Source of the DNA: Perca fluviatilis
Taxonomy: Eukaryota > Chordata > Actinopteri > Perciformes > Percidae
DNA length: 64,000 nt
Direction: 5' to 3'
Assembly: GCF_010015445.1 (NCBI RefSeq)
Contig: NC_053112.1
Coordinates: 34,892,998-34,956,997, forward strand
The notes below the pieces were generated by a model, which did not search any database, was not told the DNA's origin, and saw only the letters and a program-made list of their open reading frames with translations. A program made the translations under genes and the position numbers. Every line of letters begins with the position of its first letter. The first letter of the stretch is position 1. Shown here in pieces: positions 62,700 through 64,000 of this stretch.

Positions 62700-64000
62700 G
62701 ATGCCAAATAAAAAAATCATGGATGAATTACTTTCCGATATATTGGAAAATTCTTAAGTGAAGGAGAAAATATGCACAACTTTTCCAGACAAAATACCAA
62801 ATTTTGAAATACGAAAATTAATATCAAGCAGCAGCTACATGGGGTCAATGTAGGGCCATTAGCTTAGCAGTATGTGTCACTCTTAAAAGATATCTGGCAA
62901 TAACCTTTGTTATGCATGTTTTCAAAAGGGAATATGAGGCAACAAACATTGTAATGAGGAACTGCATGAATTTCTGATGAACACAAGCTCCAAACACACT
63001 GCAAATTATTTTATGAAATGCAATGGTTTAAAAACTGCATCAGTAAAGATGAGCACGTTCACTAACAGGGATATACAGAAAATGAACGGCACAGTTACTA
63101 GTGACAGCCACAGTAACGGCAACTGAAGGGAATCAAGTCATCCTTTTCACTAACAGGAGCAATTTGCCATTCAAACCGCCTGCGTCCAAGGCTAACTCAA
63201 ACACTACATGTGTACAAACCACAAAATCTGGATCTGTGTGCAGTGGAAGAAAGTAACACACTTAGATGAGTCATCGTCTTTCACACTTTTTACTACATCT
63301 GGATGGGTTTGTAGAGGGTCAAAGCAAACCTTCATTTAACAACCACTGAGCGAGTTTTTCTTTTATAAACCTCCCTGTTTCTTCTTCTTCTTTTAGTGTT
63401 CCCAAATATTAAGATGACAAATGTTCTGTTGCACAATAATGCAGAAAACAGCAGTTTTGTTGACGTCAGCATGAAGTGAAACACGCTGAACCACCTCCCA
63501 AAACAATTACGTGACTGAATGTTCATGGGAGGTTTTTGGAATGCCGTGACAGATTTATTTCCTTTTTTTAAAACTTATATTACAGATATTTACAAGTTCT
63601 GCATCCTTATTTTTGTTAAAAATGCCAAATTTTTGCCTGGTCCTTAAAAAGGTGCCCTGCCACACAAAACTGTTTTTACTTGTATTTTTTTTAAATATGT
63701 TAGGTCCATATGTGTTTGTGTTATGCGGTGAATGTGAAAATGAACTGCTACCTCCTCTGTCAGCTCTAGCCACTGAAAAGAAATAAGCGGAGAAATCAGG
63801 CCAATTACAAAAGCTGGTCAGGCTGACGTGGTGTTGCTTGAGCTCATTACTATTCATGAACTCGCCCAGTTGTGCTGGGTAAAGGATACTGATAGCCCGG
63901 CTCTCATTAGCTAGCTCTTAGCCAATCAGAGTCAAGCAGCTTAGCTTGTTGAATATTAATGAGAACTGGCACAAATCGAGCTGAGTCTTCCTGCAGGCTT
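62700..64000. other. slk intron, right edge of window
   Basis: No exon recognised with confidence. A 21-bp microexon-like segment on the minus strand at 63752-63772 is discussed as a finding. Otherwise AT-rich unique-looking sequence. Confidence 0.5.

Overview
The window is vertebrate nuclear DNA, almost certainly from a ray-finned (teleost) fish. The genes are intron-rich with GT-AG splice sites. Introns and spacers are packed with short DNA-transposon remnants, tRNA-derived SINEs and microsatellites of the kind seen in spiny-rayed fish. Three protein genes can be read exon by exon. There is no rRNA, genuine tRNA, CRISPR array or bacterial or viral gene.

Layout: (1) 1-1381, a ~182-bp satellite, a retroposed-looking 3' end with an A tract, and the aldh9a1 upstream region. 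(2) 1382-8369, aldh9a1 on the plus strand: 11 exons, 505 aa, complete. (3) 8370-15319, a spacer with repeats, an orphan signal-peptide-like exon, and a probable 5' non-coding exon of the next gene. (4) 15330-47552, col17a1 on the plus strand: 49 coding exons, 1514 aa, complete; this is transmembrane collagen XVII (BP180) of hemidesmosomes. (5) 47553-50290, the two facing 3' ends. (6) 50291-62593 on the minus strand, the last seven coding exons of slk (Ste20-like kinase), covering only its C-terminal coiled-coil domain. The kinase domain lies beyond base 64000.

The three genes do unrelated jobs: aminoaldehyde oxidation (carnitine/GABA route), epithelial adhesion, and cytoskeletal kinase signalling. 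The tail-to-tail arrangement col17a1 > < slk matches, from memory, the human arrangement on chromosome 10, so it looks like old conserved microsynteny. Their apparent poly(A) signals are only about 240 bp apart.

The most notable points are: a tandem triplication of one col17a1 exon (41231-43877); phase 1 at every one of the 48 col17a1 coding introns; a GC-AG intron in col17a1; absence of the optional 31-residue segment of slk from the intron where it should sit; two long inverted repeats in col17a1 introns; and an eight-copy repeat family with a terminal hairpin. I found no convincing new biological system; the unusual material is gene architecture and repeat biology. All exon limits come from reading splice sites and frame by eye. 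Family comparisons are from memory, not from a search.
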